Assembly (NCBI RefSeq): GCF_003751625.1
Contig: NZ_RJUL01000012.1
Span: 1 to 64,000 of the forward strand
DNA: 64,000 nucleotides
From: Gallaecimonas pentaromativorans
GTDB taxonomy: Bacteria > Pseudomonadota > Gammaproteobacteria > Enterobacterales > Gallaecimonadaceae
Direction of reading: 5' to 3'
Each line of letters starts with the position of its first letter. Positions within the stretch are counted from its first letter, which is position 1. The notes beneath the pieces are model-generated. The model worked only from the letters and a program-made list of their open reading frames with translations, did no database searches and was not told where the DNA came from. Positions 28,576 through 41,585 of the stretch are shown here, in pieces. Both the position numbers and the translations under genes were made by a program.

Positions 28576-30726
28576 ATGCTTTACCAAGGTGAAAACCTCA
28601 AGGTGGCGCTGGAGTCTGACGGCATCGCCGTTCTGACTTTTGACGCCCCAGGTTCCGTTAACAAATTTGACCGCCAGACCCTGTCCGAACTGGACGCCGC
28701 CCTGGACGCCATCAGCGCCAGCCAAGGCGTTAAGGCGCTGGTACTGGCCTCCGGCAAAGACACTTTTATTGTCGGCGCCGATATCACCGAATTTCTCGAA
28801 ACCTTCAAGCTACCCGAGCCCGAATTGCTGGCTTGGGTCCAAAAAGCCAATGCCATTTTCAGCAAGCTTGAAGATCTGCCCTTCCCCACCGTGTCGGCCG
28901 TTAACGGCTTTGCCCTGGGCGGCGGCTGCGAGTGCATTCTGGCCACCGATATCCGCGTGGCCGACGCCACCGCCAAAATCGGCCTGCCGGAAGTAAAACT
29001 GGGCCTTATCCCCGGCTTTGGCGGCACCGTGCGCCTGCCTCGGGTGATTGGCGCCGATAACGCCATGGAGCTCATTACCACCGGCAAGGACAACCGTGCC
29101 GATGCCGCCCTCAAAGTGGGCCTGGTGGACGCCGTGGTGGCCCCGGAGAAACTCTTTGAGGCCGCTTTGACCATGGCCAGCAGCGCCATCGCCGGCAAGC
29201 TGGATTGGCAAGCGCGCCGCGCCGACAAGCAATCAGCCCTCAAGCTCGACAAACTGGAAGCGGGCATGAGCTTTGCCACCGCGACCGCCATGGTGGCGGC
29301 CCAGGCCGGCAAGCACTACCCGGCGCCCATGACCGCCGTTAAAGGCATCGAAGCCGCTGCCCGCATGGGCCGCGACGAGGCCCTGGCCATCGAGCACCAA
29401 GGCTTTATCAAGCTGGCCAAGACCGATGTGGCCACCGCCCTTATCGGTATCTTCCTGAACGACCAGCTGATCAAAGGCAAGGCCAAGAAGGCCGGTAAGG
29501 CCGCTCACGCCATCGACAAAGCTGCGGTGCTGGGCGCCGGTATCATGGGTGGCGGTATCGCTTACCAGTCCGCCTCCACCGGCACCCCCATCATCATGAA
29601 GGACATCAACGACAAAGCCCTGCACCTGGGGCTGTCCGAGGCGTCCAAGCTTTTGAACAAGCAACTTGAGCGCGGCAAAATTAACGGCGCCAAGATGGCT
29701 GGCGTGCTGAACAACATCGTGCCGAGCCTGAGCTACGACAGCGTCAAAGACGTGAACATCGTCGTTGAAGCGGTAGTGGAAAATCCCAAGGTTAAAGCCA
29801 GCGTACTGGCCGAAGTGGAAGGCGTGGTGGGCGAAGACGCCATCATTACCTCCAACACCTCCACCATTTCCATCAACCAGCTGGCCCAAAGCCTGAAGAA
29901 GCCCGAGCGCTTCTGCGGCATGCACTTTTTCAACCCGGTGCACCGCATGCCGTTGGTGGAAGTTATCCGCGGCGAGCATACCTCCGACGAAACCGTGGCT
30001 ACCGTGGTGGCCTACGCCGCCAAGATGGGTAAATCCCCCATCGTGGTTAACGACTGCCCCGGCTTCTTCGTCAACCGTGTGCTGTTCCCCTACTTCCAAG
30101 GCTTTAGCCTGCTGGTGCGTGACGGCGCCGACTTCCAGGCCGTGGACAAGGTCATGGAGAAGCAATTCGGTTGGCCCATGGGCCCGGCCTATTTGCTGGA
30201 CGTAGTGGGTATCGACACCGGCCACCATGCCCAGGCGGTGATGGCCGAAGGCTTCCCCACCCGCATGAGCAAGACCGACAAAGACGCCATCGACGTGATG
30301 TTCGAGAACCAGCGCTTCGGCCAGAAAAACGGTAAGGGCTTCTACGTCTACACCGAGGACAAGCGCGGCAAGCCCAAGAAAGAAGCCACCGCCGAGAGCT
30401 ACGAGCTGCTCAAAGCCGTGGTCAAGGCCCAAGGCGAATTCAGCCCGGACGAAATCATCAACCGCACCATGCTGCCGATGATCATCGAGACCGTGCGCTG
30501 CCTGGAAGAAGGCATCATTAATAGCCCGGCTGAAGCCGACATGGGCCTGGTCTATGGCCTGGGCTTCCCTCCCTTCCGTGGTGGGGTATTCCGCTATATC
30601 GATACCGTCGGCCTCGACAAGATTGTCGCCATCGCCGACCAGTACGCTCACCTGGGTGAGCTCTATCAGGTCACCGACACCATGCGTGAAATGGCGGCCA
30701 GCGGCAAAACCTACTACGGCCAATAA
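28576..30726 (+). CDS. fadB: fatty acid oxidation complex subunit alpha
   Basis: Multifunctional beta-oxidation protein: enoyl-CoA hydratase/isomerase at the N-terminus and 3-hydroxyacyl-CoA dehydrogenase in the C-terminal half. 716 residues. Crotonase part has [19 protein letters not shown] and [20 protein letters not shown] with the catalytic glutamates; the dehydrogenase part has the NAD loop [11 protein letters not shown] at about 317-327 and the catalytic histidine in [16 protein letters not shown]. Works as an alpha2beta2 complex with FadA, 15 bases downstream. Confidence 0.97.
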   Translation: MLYQGENLKVALESDGIAVLTFDAPGSVNKFDRQTLSELDAALDAISASQGVKALVLASGKDTFIVGADITEFLETFKLPEPELLAWVQKANAIFSKLEDLPFPTVSAVNGFALGGGCECILATDIRVADATAKIGLPEVKLGLIPGFGGTVRLPRVIGADNAMELITTGKDNRADAALKVGLVDAVVAPEKLFEAALTMASSAIAGKLDWQARRADKQSALKLDKLEAGMSFATATAMVAAQAGKHYPAPMTAVKGIEAAARMGRDEALAIEHQGFIKLAKTDVATALIGIFLNDQLIKGKAKKAGKAAHAIDKAAVLGAGIMGGGIAYQSASTGTPIIMKDINDKALHLGLSEASKLLNKQLERGKINGAKMAGVLNNIVPSLSYDSVKDVNIVVEAVVENPKVKASVLAEVEGVVGEDAIITSNTSTISINQLAQSLKKPERFCGMHFFNPVHRMPLVEVIRGEHTSDETVATVVAYAAKMGKSPIVVNDCPGFFVNRVLFPYFQGFSLLVRDGADFQAVDKVMEKQFGWPMGPAYLLDVVGIDTGHHAQAVMAEGFPTRMSKTDKDAIDVMFENQRFGQKNGKGFYVYTEDKRGKPKKEATAESYELLKAVVKAQGEFSPDEIINRTMLPMIIETVRCLEEGIINSPAEADMGLVYGLGFPPFRGGVFRYIDTVGLDKIVAIADQYAHLGELYQVTDTMREMAASGKTYYGQ

Positions 30727-31908
<1,182 letters not shown>

Positions 31909-31922
31909 GGTTCCCTCTGGTC

Positions 31923-31950
31923 AAAAGCCGGCCCTGGTGGCCGGCTTTTT
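31923..31950 (+). terminator. rho-independent terminator after fadA
   Basis: GCCGGCC-CTGGT-GGCCGGC (31927-31945) followed by TTTTT, preceded by AAAA; ends fadBA 15 bases after its stop codon. Confidence 0.9.
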
Positions 31951-31993
31951 GTTTTTCGGGTAGAATTCGCCCACTTTTTCAGCGGAGTTTGCC

Positions 31994-32245
31994 ATGAGCC
32001 ATTTTGCCAAACCTGACCACGAACTGGATGTACTGGGCCTGCGCTGCCCCGAACCGGTGATGATGGTACGGGGTAAGATCCGCAAATTGTCTGACGGCGA
32101 GACTTTGCTGGTGCTGGCCGATGACCCTGCCACCACCCGCGACATTCCCTCTTTTTGCCGCTTTATGGACCACACCCTAGTGGCCAGCGAAATCACCGAG
32201 GCGCCTTACCGATACCTTATCCGTAAAGGCCTGCCACAAGAGTAA
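31994..32245 (+). CDS. tusA: sulfur carrier protein TusA
   Basis: Accepts persulfide sulfur from IscS and passes it along the TusBCD-TusE relay to MnmA for 2-thiouridine in tRNA wobble positions. 83 residues with the active cysteine in [16 protein letters not shown] (CPxP motif, about Cys17). GGAG lies 7 bases before ATG. Monocistronic, between the fadBA terminator and glyQ. Confidence 0.95.
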   Translation: MSHFAKPDHELDVLGLRCPEPVMMVRGKIRKLSDGETLLVLADDPATTRDIPSFCRFMDHTLVASEITEAPYRYLIRKGLPQE

Positions 32246-32369
32246 GCAAACACTTACCCGCCAGACACCGCGACTGCTCAAGAATGCTGCAAATTTGCTG
32301 CTAAAGCGCGTTATACTGGCGGTCTTAATCAGGAAACTCGGCTGAAATAGCCCTTTTAGCGCAAATATC

Positions 32370-33281
32370 ATGCAAAATTACGATCTCAAGACCTTTCAAG
32401 GGCTGATCCTCGCCTTGCAGGATTACTGGGCCCGCCAAGGCTGCGCCGTTATCCAGCCTTTAGACATGGAAGTGGGTGCCGGTACTTTCCACCCCATGAC
32501 CTTCCTGCGCGCCGTTGGCCCGGAGCCTATCTCCAGCGCCTATGTGCAACCGTCCCGCCGTCCTACCGACGGCCGCTACGGTGAAAACCCCAACCGTCTG
32601 CAGCACTATTACCAGTTCCAGGTGATGCTCAAGCCGTCCCCGGACAACATCCAAGAGCTGTACCTAGGTTCTCTGGAAGCGCTGGGTATCGACACCCTGG
32701 TTCACGATATTCGCTTCGTGGAAGACAACTGGGAGTCCCCCACCCTGGGTGCCTGGGGTCTGGGCTGGGAAGTGTGGCTTAACGGCATGGAAGTGACCCA
32801 GTTCACCTACTTCCAGCAGGTGGGCGGTCTGGAATGTAGCCCGGTGACCGGCGAGATAACCTATGGCCTTGAGCGTCTGGCCATGTATATCCAAGGCGTA
32901 GATTCGGTCTACGACCTGGTGTGGACCGACGGCCCCCTGGGCAAGATCACCTACGGTGACGTCTTCCACCAAAACGAAGTGGAACAATCCACCTACAACT
33001 TCGAACACGCCAATGTCGACTTCCTGTTCCAGGTCTTTGACGAGTGCGAGCGCCAGTGCCAAGCCCTGCTGGCCCTGGAAAAGCCCTTGCCGCTGCCGGC
33101 CTATGAGCAGGTCATGAAAGCTTCCCATGCCTTCAACCTGCTGGACGCCCGCCACGCCATTTCGGTCACCGAGCGTCAGCGTTACATCCTGCGGGTCCGC
33201 GCCCTGTCCAAGGCCTGCGCCGAAGCCTTTTATGCCGCCCGTGAGGCGCTCGGCTTCCCCATGTGCAAGGAGGCAAAATAA
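32370..33281 (+). CDS. glyQ: glycine--tRNA ligase alpha subunit
   Basis: Catalytic alpha subunit of the bacterial alpha2beta2 glycyl-tRNA synthetase (class II). 303 residues, starting [25 protein letters not shown], with [42 protein letters not shown] (motif 2 region) and [14 protein letters not shown] (motif 3). Stop and glyS start share one base (TAATG), so subunits are cotranslated. Confidence 0.97.
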   Translation: MQNYDLKTFQGLILALQDYWARQGCAVIQPLDMEVGAGTFHPMTFLRAVGPEPISSAYVQPSRRPTDGRYGENPNRLQHYYQFQVMLKPSPDNIQELYLGSLEALGIDTLVHDIRFVEDNWESPTLGAWGLGWEVWLNGMEVTQFTYFQQVGGLECSPVTGEITYGLERLAMYIQGVDSVYDLVWTDGPLGKITYGDVFHQNEVEQSTYNFEHANVDFLFQVFDECERQCQALLALEKPLPLPAYEQVMKASHAFNLLDARHAISVTERQRYILRVRALSKACAEAFYAAREALGFPMCKEAK

Positions 33282-35347
33282 TGGCCCAGAACCTACTGGT
33301 AGAAATCGGTACCGAAGAGCTGCCACCCAAGGCCCTGCGTACCCTGGCCGAAGCCTTTGCCGCCAACCTGGGCGCCGAGCTGACCGAAGCCGAGCTGGCC
33401 TTTGATGCTATTCAATGGCACGCCGCCCCTCGCCGCCTGGCCCTGACCGTCAAGGCCCTGGCTGCCCAGCAGCCCGACAAGGAAGTGGAAAAGCGCGGCC
33501 CCGCCGTGCAGGCCGCCTTTGACGCCGAAGGTAATGCCACCAAGGCCGCCCTGGGCTGGGCCGCCGGCTGTGGCATCGACATCAAAGATGCCGGCCGCAT
33601 GATCACCGACAAGGGCGAGTGGCTGCTGCACAAGGCCGAGATCAAAGGCCAGCCGGTGCAAGCCCTGGTACCGGCCATGGTGGAAAGCGCCCTCAAAAAG
33701 CTGCCCATTCCCAAGCCTATGCGTTGGGGCGCCAAGCGCACCCAGTTTATCCGCCCGGTACACACCATCACCGCCCTGTACGGCGACCAGCTGATTAACG
33801 GCGCCGTGCTGGACATCACTATTGGCCGCACCGTCCGTGGCCACCGCTTTATGGGCGAAAGCCAATTCGAGCTGGCCCATGCCGACCATTACCTTGGCGA
33901 CCTTGAAAGCAAGGGCAAGGTGCTGGCCGATTTTGAAAGCCGCAAGGCCAAGATCAAGGCCGCCGCCGAAGCCAAGGCCCAGGAACTGGGCGGCAAGGCG
34001 GATCTGGAAGACAGCCTGCTGGAAGAAGTGGCCTCCCTGGTGGAATGGCCGGTGGTGCTGGTGGCGAGCTTTGAAGAGAAATTCCTGACCGTGCCCCCGG
34101 AGGCCCTGGTCTACACCATGAAGGGTGACCAGAAATACTTCCCTGTCTATGGCAACGACGGCAAGCTGCTCAACAAGTTCATCTTTGTGACCAACATCGA
34201 GTCCAAGGACCCGCAGCAGATCATCGCCGGTAACGAGAAGGTGGTGCGCCCTCGTCTGGCCGACGCCGAGTTCTTCTTCAAGACCGACCGTAAGCACAAG
34301 CTTGCCGACCGCCTGGACAGCCTGGCGACAGTGCTGTTCCAAAAGGATCTCGGCACCCTTCGCGACAAGGTTGAGCGCATCAGCGCCCTGGCCGGCTTTA
34401 TTGCCGCCGAACTGGGTGCCAATGTGAGCGAAGCCCAGCGCGCCGGCCTGCTGTCCAAGTGCGACCTGATGACCCAGATGGTCATGGAGTTCACCGACAC
34501 CCAGGGCACCATGGGCATGCACTATGCGCGCCTGGACGGTGAGCCCGAAGCGGTAGCCCAGGCCCTGGAAGACCAGTACCTGCCCCGCTTTGCCGGTGAC
34601 GCCCTGCCCTCTGCCTCTGTGTCCTGCGCCGTGGCCCTGGCTGACAAGCTGGACACCCTGGTGGGCATTTTCGGCATTGGCCAAGCCCCCAAAGGTGACA
34701 AGGACCCCTTCGCCCTGCGCCGCGCCGCCTTGGGTGCCCTTCGCATCATCAAGGAAAACGGCCTCAAGCTGGATCTCACCGATCTTATCCGCGAAGCCAA
34801 GGCCCTGCTGGGCTGCAAAATCAGCAACGCCAAGGTGGAAGAGGATGTGCTGGAATTCCTGCTGGGCCGCTTCAAGGCCTGGTACCAGGACGAAGGCTTT
34901 GGCGGCGACGTGATCAACGCCGTACTGGCCCGCCGCCCCACCAAGCCGGTGGACTTTGACCAGCGCGTGAAAGCGGTATCCGCCTTCCGCGCCCTGGACG
35001 CCGCCGAGGCCCTGGCCGCCGCCAACAAGCGGGTGGGTAATATCCTGTCCAAAGTGGACGGCGAGCTGCCTACAGAGGTTGTCAAAGAGCGCCTGGTAGA
35101 AGCCGCCGAAGTGGCCCTGTTCGCCGAGGTAAGCCGCCTGGAAGCAGAATTGGCGCCGCTCTTTGCCAATGGGGACTACACCCCTGCCCTGACCGCCCTC
35201 GCCGCCCTGCGCGAGCCGGTGGACGCCTTCTTCGACGGCGTGATGGTGATGGCCGAGGATGCCGCCCTGAAGCAGAACCGCCTGGCGCTGCTGGGTCGCC
35301 TGCGCGGCCTGTTCCTGCAGGTGGCGGACATCTCAGTGCTGCAATAA
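33281..35347 (+). CDS. glyS: glycine--tRNA ligase beta subunit
   Basis: tRNA-recognising beta subunit, 688 residues, opening [19 protein letters not shown] and including an HD-type central region ([20 protein letters not shown]) and a C-terminal anticodon-binding DALR-like domain. Start ATG 33281 has AAGGAGG about 7 bases upstream; the longer in-frame start at 33263 lies within glyQ and is rejected. Confidence 0.97.
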   Translation: MAQNLLVEIGTEELPPKALRTLAEAFAANLGAELTEAELAFDAIQWHAAPRRLALTVKALAAQQPDKEVEKRGPAVQAAFDAEGNATKAALGWAAGCGIDIKDAGRMITDKGEWLLHKAEIKGQPVQALVPAMVESALKKLPIPKPMRWGAKRTQFIRPVHTITALYGDQLINGAVLDITIGRTVRGHRFMGESQFELAHADHYLGDLESKGKVLADFESRKAKIKAAAEAKAQELGGKADLEDSLLEEVASLVEWPVVLVASFEEKFLTVPPEALVYTMKGDQKYFPVYGNDGKLLNKFIFVTNIESKDPQQIIAGNEKVVRPRLADAEFFFKTDRKHKLADRLDSLATVLFQKDLGTLRDKVERISALAGFIAAELGANVSEAQRAGLLSKCDLMTQMVMEFTDTQGTMGMHYARLDGEPEAVAQALEDQYLPRFAGDALPSASVSCAVALADKLDTLVGIFGIGQAPKGDKDPFALRRAALGALRIIKENGLKLDLTDLIREAKALLGCKISNAKVEEDVLEFLLGRFKAWYQDEGFGGDVINAVLARRPTKPVDFDQRVKAVSAFRALDAAEALAAANKRVGNILSKVDGELPTEVVKERLVEAAEVALFAEVSRLEAELAPLFANGDYTPALTALAALREPVDAFFDGVMVMAEDAALKQNRLALLGRLRGLFLQVADISVLQ

Positions 35348-35364
35348 AGCGAAAGCTTTTAAAA

Positions 35365-35393
35365 GAAAAAGGCGCCGCAAGGCGCCTTTTTTT
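35365..35393. terminator. bidirectional terminator after glyS
   Basis: AAAAA-GGCGCC-GCAA-GGCGCC-TTTTTTT, a perfect stem with both A and T tracts, between convergent glyS and the quinone reductase gene. It abuts a parS site. Confidence 0.9.
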
Positions 35394-35408
35394 GTTTCAC
35401 GTGAAACC
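35393..35408. promoter_or_regulatory. parS-type ParB binding site 2
   Basis: TGTTTCACGTGAAACC, 15 of 16 bases of TGTTTCACGTGAAACA, just after the glyS terminator; its last base is also the last base of the converging reductase stop codon. Confidence 0.92.
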
Positions 35409-36187
35409 TAGTCGGCCAGGTGGATAGCAAAGCCGCCTTCACCGCCTTTGATATGGTCTTTGAGCTCCAGAGCCGGAATGGCATAGTCGCCGTGGTTTTG
35501 GCGCCGGTAGGGAATGACCGGAGCGCTTTGCAAGGTATCGAGACGTCCCTCCAACTCACTGCACAGCTCACCGAAGCGCGCCTCATCAACCTTGCTGGTG
35601 CGATAGACAACCATAGGTTCCAACACCGAAAACCCCGGGTAGAACAGCAAACCATGCTGGATGGGGAACAGAATATCGTCGATAGGCCCATTGATGCCTC
35701 GAGCGCTGTAGTGGCTGGCCCAACCGCCCGTGGTGACCAGCAGCATGGCCCTTTTGCCGGCAAACTTGCCTTCACCATAACGGTCGCCCCAATGGTGGTC
35801 GGAATGCTCGCCAACCCCATAGGCAAAGCCGTAGGCATAGACCCTGTCGAACCACCCCTTCATAACAGCCGGCACCGAGAACCACCACAGCGGAAACTGG
35901 AAGATCACCGCATCGGCCCATTCCAGCTTGGCCTGTTCGGCCGCGATATCGGCACTTTGACTGCCATTGGCGTAAGCCAACTTGGAGTCCAGGGAGGGGT
36001 GGAAAGGCTGGCTCGGGTCCCGCTCCGGGAAATCGGCGGCGTCCAGCGTCGCCTTCCAGTTCATGGCATAGAGATCGGAAAGCTGCACCTCATGCCCTGC
36101 CTTACGCAGGTGCTGCAATGCATGGTCACGCAGCGCCCCGTTCAGGGACGACGCTTCAGGGTGGGCATAAATCACTAAGACTTTCAT
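35408..36187 (-). CDS. flavodoxin-fold NAD(P)H:quinone oxidoreductase
   Basis: 259-residue cytosolic flavoprotein of the NQO1/KefF-like family that reduces quinones or electrophiles with NAD(P)H. Seen: FMN/FAD-binding N-terminus VLVIYAHPEASSLNGALRDHAL, ADAVIFQFPLWWFSVPAVMKGWFDRVY, and LLVTTGGWASHYSARGINGPIDDIL. Substrate unknown. Divergent from a LysR-type regulator 84 bases away, the classic arrangement in which the regulator controls its neighbour, perhaps in response to electrophile or quinone stress (inference). Confidence 0.88.
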   Translation of the reverse strand: MKVLVIYAHPEASSLNGALRDHALQHLRKAGHEVQLSDLYAMNWKATLDAADFPERDPSQPFHPSLDSKLAYANGSQSADIAAEQAKLEWADAVIFQFPLWWFSVPAVMKGWFDRVYAYGFAYGVGEHSDHHWGDRYGEGKFAGKRAMLLVTTGGWASHYSARGINGPIDDILFPIQHGLLFYPGFSVLEPMVVYRTSKVDEARFGELCSELEGRLDTLQSAPVIPYRRQNHGDYAIPALELKDHIKGGEGGFAIHLAD

Positions 36188-36233
36188 GGCGAACTCCTCA
36201 ACTTAACAGCCGCCATGATGAGCAAGGCTCGGG

Positions 36234-36259
36234 TATAGTTAAAATGAATTACCACTATA
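36234..36259. promoter_or_regulatory. candidate LysR operator
   Basis: TATAGT-N14-ACTATA, a perfect 6-bp inverted repeat with an A/T-rich centre, in the 84-base gap between the divergent reductase and LysR genes. It has the symmetry expected of a LysR-family recognition site and lies immediately upstream of the regulator gene. Confidence 0.5.
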
Positions 36260-36271
36260 TAAGCCATAGCC

Positions 36272-37186
36272 ATGATTAATTTCCAGGGGCTAGACCTTAA
36301 CCTGCTGATGACGCTGGACGTGCTGCTAAAAGAGCGCAACGTTACCCGCGCCGCCCAGCGTCTGCATCTCTCACAACCGTCGGTCAGCGTGCAGCTAAAA
36401 AAATTGCGGGAGATGTTCGGTGACCCTTTGCTGCTGCCGGGCCCAAGAGGAATGACGCCAACAGCGCTGGCAGAATCTCTCCAGGCGCCCCTGGCCGATG
36501 CGCTAACTGCCTTGGAGCAGGCCGTGCAGCCGGCCAGGGAATTTGACCCGACCACCGCTAAAGGCACTTGGCGCCTCGCCGCTGCCGACTACGGCGAAGC
36601 CACCATTTTGCGCCGGGCCCTACCCTCTATTTTGCGCCAGGCGCCCCAGTGCCGTATCGCCGTCAGCCAGGTCAAACCCCGTACGCTGGCGGCAAGCATG
36701 GAGAGTGGCGAGCTGGAACTGGCCTTTCATACCGCTGATGCCGCTCCTCCCGGCTTGAAGAGCAGCGCTCTGTTCACCGAACACTATGTGCTGGCCGGGC
36801 GCAAAGACCACCCGCAGCTGCAACAGCCACTGGACATGGATCGCTTTTGTCACCTGGAGCATGTGATGGTCTCCCCCAACGGCGGCGGCTTCAGTGGCGG
36901 CACCGATCAGGTATTAGCCATGCTTGGCCACAAGCGCAAGGTGGTGCTGTCCGTGCCGCACTTCAACTTCCTGTGCCAGCTGCTGGAAAGCTCGGACCTG
37001 GTGGCCATGGTGCCCTCCCGGCTGATACCGGGCACCGGGCTCAAAACACACCCCGTCCCCTTTCAGGCACCTAGCTTCCAGATGGTGATGCTGTGGCACG
37101 AGAAGCACCACAACGATGCCGCACATCGCTGGCTGCGTCAGTCCATCAGGGATTCGGTAAAAGCGCAAGGAGCCCCAAGTTCATGA
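36272..37186 (+). CDS. LysR family transcriptional regulator
   Basis: 304-residue LysR-type regulator: winged helix-turn-helix at about 1-65 (LNLLMTLDVLLKERNVTRAAQRLHLSQPSVSVQLKKLREMF) and a periplasmic-binding-like effector domain from about 90. LLLPGPRGMTPTALAESL is typical of the NodD/NahR-like group. Probably regulates itself and the divergent quinone reductase. Effector unknown. Ends one base before a perfect parS site. Confidence 0.92.
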   Translation: MINFQGLDLNLLMTLDVLLKERNVTRAAQRLHLSQPSVSVQLKKLREMFGDPLLLPGPRGMTPTALAESLQAPLADALTALEQAVQPAREFDPTTAKGTWRLAAADYGEATILRRALPSILRQAPQCRIAVSQVKPRTLAASMESGELELAFHTADAAPPGLKSSALFTEHYVLAGRKDHPQLQQPLDMDRFCHLEHVMVSPNGGGFSGGTDQVLAMLGHKRKVVLSVPHFNFLCQLLESSDLVAMVPSRLIPGTGLKTHPVPFQAPSFQMVMLWHEKHHNDAAHRWLRQSIRDSVKAQGAPSS

Positions 37187-37202
37187 TGTTCCACGTGAAA
37201 CA
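37187..37202. promoter_or_regulatory. parS-type ParB binding site 3
   Basis: TGTTCCACGTGAAACA, identical to the Bacillus consensus parS sequence, immediately after the LysR stop codon. Confidence 0.95.
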
Positions 37203-37216
37203 GCCTCATTATCGGC

Positions 37217-37246
37217 TTGCATCATGGCGCTTCTTTTTCCTAGCAT
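37217..37246 (+). promoter_or_regulatory. candidate promoter of ABC-F gene
   Basis: TTGCAT (37217-37222), 18-bp spacer, TAGCAT (37241-37246). Transcription would begin near 37253, giving a leader of about 120 bases that contains a possible 3-codon reading frame (ATG 37280 to TGA 37291, MRY) behind GAGGG, and a CCGTC-CTACC-GACGG hairpin (37297-37311). Confidence 0.4.
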
Positions 37247-37373
37247 AGGGATTCTTACCGACCACCGAGGGTTCGTCCAATGCGCTATTGATACCGCCGT
37301 CCTACCGACGGTTTCTCCTTCTTCGTCGCTGACCAGCACGGAGCCCGAGTACTTGGTATCCATGGAGCTTTGC

Positions 37374-38978
37374 ATGACGACCCCTTATCTGACGTTGGAT
37401 AACGTCTCCTATGTTCTGCCTGACGGCAGAACCCTCTTCTCGAACCTGAGTGCCCAACTGGACATTCGCCGCTCCGCCTTGGTTGGCCGCAACGGTGTAG
37501 GGAAATCTATTCTGGCGCAACTGATGGCCGGGCTACGCCAGCCCAGCTCGGGGCAATGCCTGCGACAGGGCCGCATCCACTACCTGGCACAACAACGTAA
37601 CTTCCCTCCTGACGTCACACTGGCTCAGCTGCTGGGTGTTGAGGATCGACTGGCGGCGCTTAAACGCATTGCCGCTGGCAGTATTGAAACGGATGACTTC
37701 GAGATCGTCGGCAGTGATTGGGATCTGCCACAATGGCTCCAGCAGCAGTTGGAACTGCTAGAGCTGGGCCATCTCAGCCTCGACATGCCGGCCCAGACCG
37801 TCAGCGGCGGCGAGGTCATGCAGGTTGCCCTGCTTGGTGCAACCCTGGCCGAAGCCGATTGCCTGATCCTTGACGAACCCAGCAACCACTTGGATGCCCA
37901 GGCTCGGCGGCGGCTGGCACAACAGCTTGCCGACTGGCAAGGTGCCCTGCTGCTGATAAGCCATGATCGGCAGCTGTTGGCCATGGTAGAGCGGATCTAC
38001 GAACTATCGCCCGCCGGACTCAAGAGCTACGGTGGCAATTACCAGCATTACCACCAGCAAAAGCAGGACCAGCTGGAACAAGCCAACGATAAACTGCAGC
38101 ATCTGCAACAGCAGCGACGCAAAGAAAATCGCGCCATGCAGCAGCAACAGGAGCGGCAGCAAAAACGTCAGGCCAAAGCCGGTCGTGACGACCATAACCA
38201 AGCCAAGATCCTGCTGGGCGGCCGAAAGCAAAACAGCGAAAAAACCCTAGGAAAGATCCAAAAGCAACAGCAACAACGCAAGGAGCAGCTGGACGGCGAC
38301 ATCGCCAATGCCTCGAGCCATTTGGGTCAGCAGTTACCGGTGCACGTCCACCTCGATGCCCAAGCGGCCAACGGTAGTAGGCGCCAGTTGCTGACCATGG
38401 AAGAGCTGGTGTTGCCGATGGCGGCTCCCCTACAGCCTCTTAACCTGACCCTTCGCGCCGGGCAACGGCTAGCGGTGATGGGCAGTAATGGTGCCGGTAA
38501 ATCGACGCTGCTAAAAGTGATGGCCGGGGAAATGGCATCGTCAGCAGGAGAGATGAAACAATGCTGCCGCCTGGGTTATCTCGACCAACAGGCGTCCCAG
38601 CTCAACCCCAACCAACCGCTGCTGGCCCAGTTGCCGACAGGGCAAGGCAAGACACAGGGCCAACTGCGAACCTGGCTGGCGCAGCTGGGCCTGGATGCGC
38701 AGAAGCTGGCCATACCCACAGGCCAGCTCAGCGGCGGCGAGCGGATAAAGGCGGCGTTGGCGTTACTGCTTTATGGTGGCGAGCTACCCGAGCTCTTGCT
38801 ATTGGATGAGCCCAGCAACCACCTCGACCTCTCCTCCCTACAGGCACTGGAAGCCATGCTCGGCCAATATCAAGGTGCCCTGGTAGTGGTTTCACACGAC
38901 CAGACGTTTCTCGACCGGCTGCAGTTGACCGACACCCTGCTGCTTAACCCACCTGTCTGGCAACTCGCTCCCTGCTGA
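37374..38978 (+). CDS. ABC-F family ATP-binding protein
   Basis: Soluble duplicated ABC ATPase of 534 residues with no membrane segment. First cassette: Walker A GRNGVGKS, signature TVSGGEVMQ, Walker B LILDEPSNHLD. A charged Gln-rich linker (about 225-300) follows. Second cassette: GSNGAGKS, QLSGGERIK, LLLLDEPSNHLD. ABC-F proteins act on the ribosome as translation factors or antibiotic-protection factors; which applies here cannot be told. ATG 37374 is chosen because GGAG lies 7 bases upstream and the predicted promoter would start transcription after the alternative upstream start (37224). Flanked by parS sites 3 and 4; not closely coupled to the LysR gene. Confidence 0.9.
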   Translation: MTTPYLTLDNVSYVLPDGRTLFSNLSAQLDIRRSALVGRNGVGKSILAQLMAGLRQPSSGQCLRQGRIHYLAQQRNFPPDVTLAQLLGVEDRLAALKRIAAGSIETDDFEIVGSDWDLPQWLQQQLELLELGHLSLDMPAQTVSGGEVMQVALLGATLAEADCLILDEPSNHLDAQARRRLAQQLADWQGALLLISHDRQLLAMVERIYELSPAGLKSYGGNYQHYHQQKQDQLEQANDKLQHLQQQRRKENRAMQQQQERQQKRQAKAGRDDHNQAKILLGGRKQNSEKTLGKIQKQQQQRKEQLDGDIANASSHLGQQLPVHVHLDAQAANGSRRQLLTMEELVLPMAAPLQPLNLTLRAGQRLAVMGSNGAGKSTLLKVMAGEMASSAGEMKQCCRLGYLDQQASQLNPNQPLLAQLPTGQGKTQGQLRTWLAQLGLDAQKLAIPTGQLSGGERIKAALALLLYGGELPELLLLDEPSNHLDLSSLQALEAMLGQYQGALVVVSHDQTFLDRLQLTDTLLLNPPVWQLAPC

Positions 38979-38982
38979 GGGG

Positions 38983-38998
38983 CGTTTCACGTGAAACA
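38983..38998. promoter_or_regulatory. parS-type ParB binding site 4
   Basis: CGTTTCACGTGAAACA, 15 of 16 bases of TGTTTCACGTGAAACA, 4 bases after the ABC-F stop codon. Confidence 0.92.
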
Positions 38999-39102
38999 TG
39001 AAAATGCAGCCTTACGGAACCGCCGCGCTCTGCCCCCCATTGGTCATCCGTGCGCATGCCGTGCCGCCTTTAGAGCGAGAAAAGCCCAACACACCGCTGC
39101 GT

Positions 39103-39138
39103 AAAAGAAAAAGGGGGTAGCTTGCGCTACCCCCTTTT
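39103..39138. terminator. terminator between ABC-F gene and gyrB
   Basis: GGGGGTAGC-TTGC-GCTACCCCC (39113-39134), a perfect 9-bp stem with A-rich left and TTTT right flanks; serves the dnaA-dnaN-recF-gyrB transcript on the minus strand and probably the ABC-F gene from the other side. Confidence 0.88.
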
Positions 39139-39158
39139 ATGCTCAGTACCAGAACGGC

Positions 39159-41585
<2,427 letters not shown>

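Noticed and set aside
29233-30723. 496-codon frame antisense to fadB
   Set aside because: His/Gly-rich shadow of fadB with no family resemblance.
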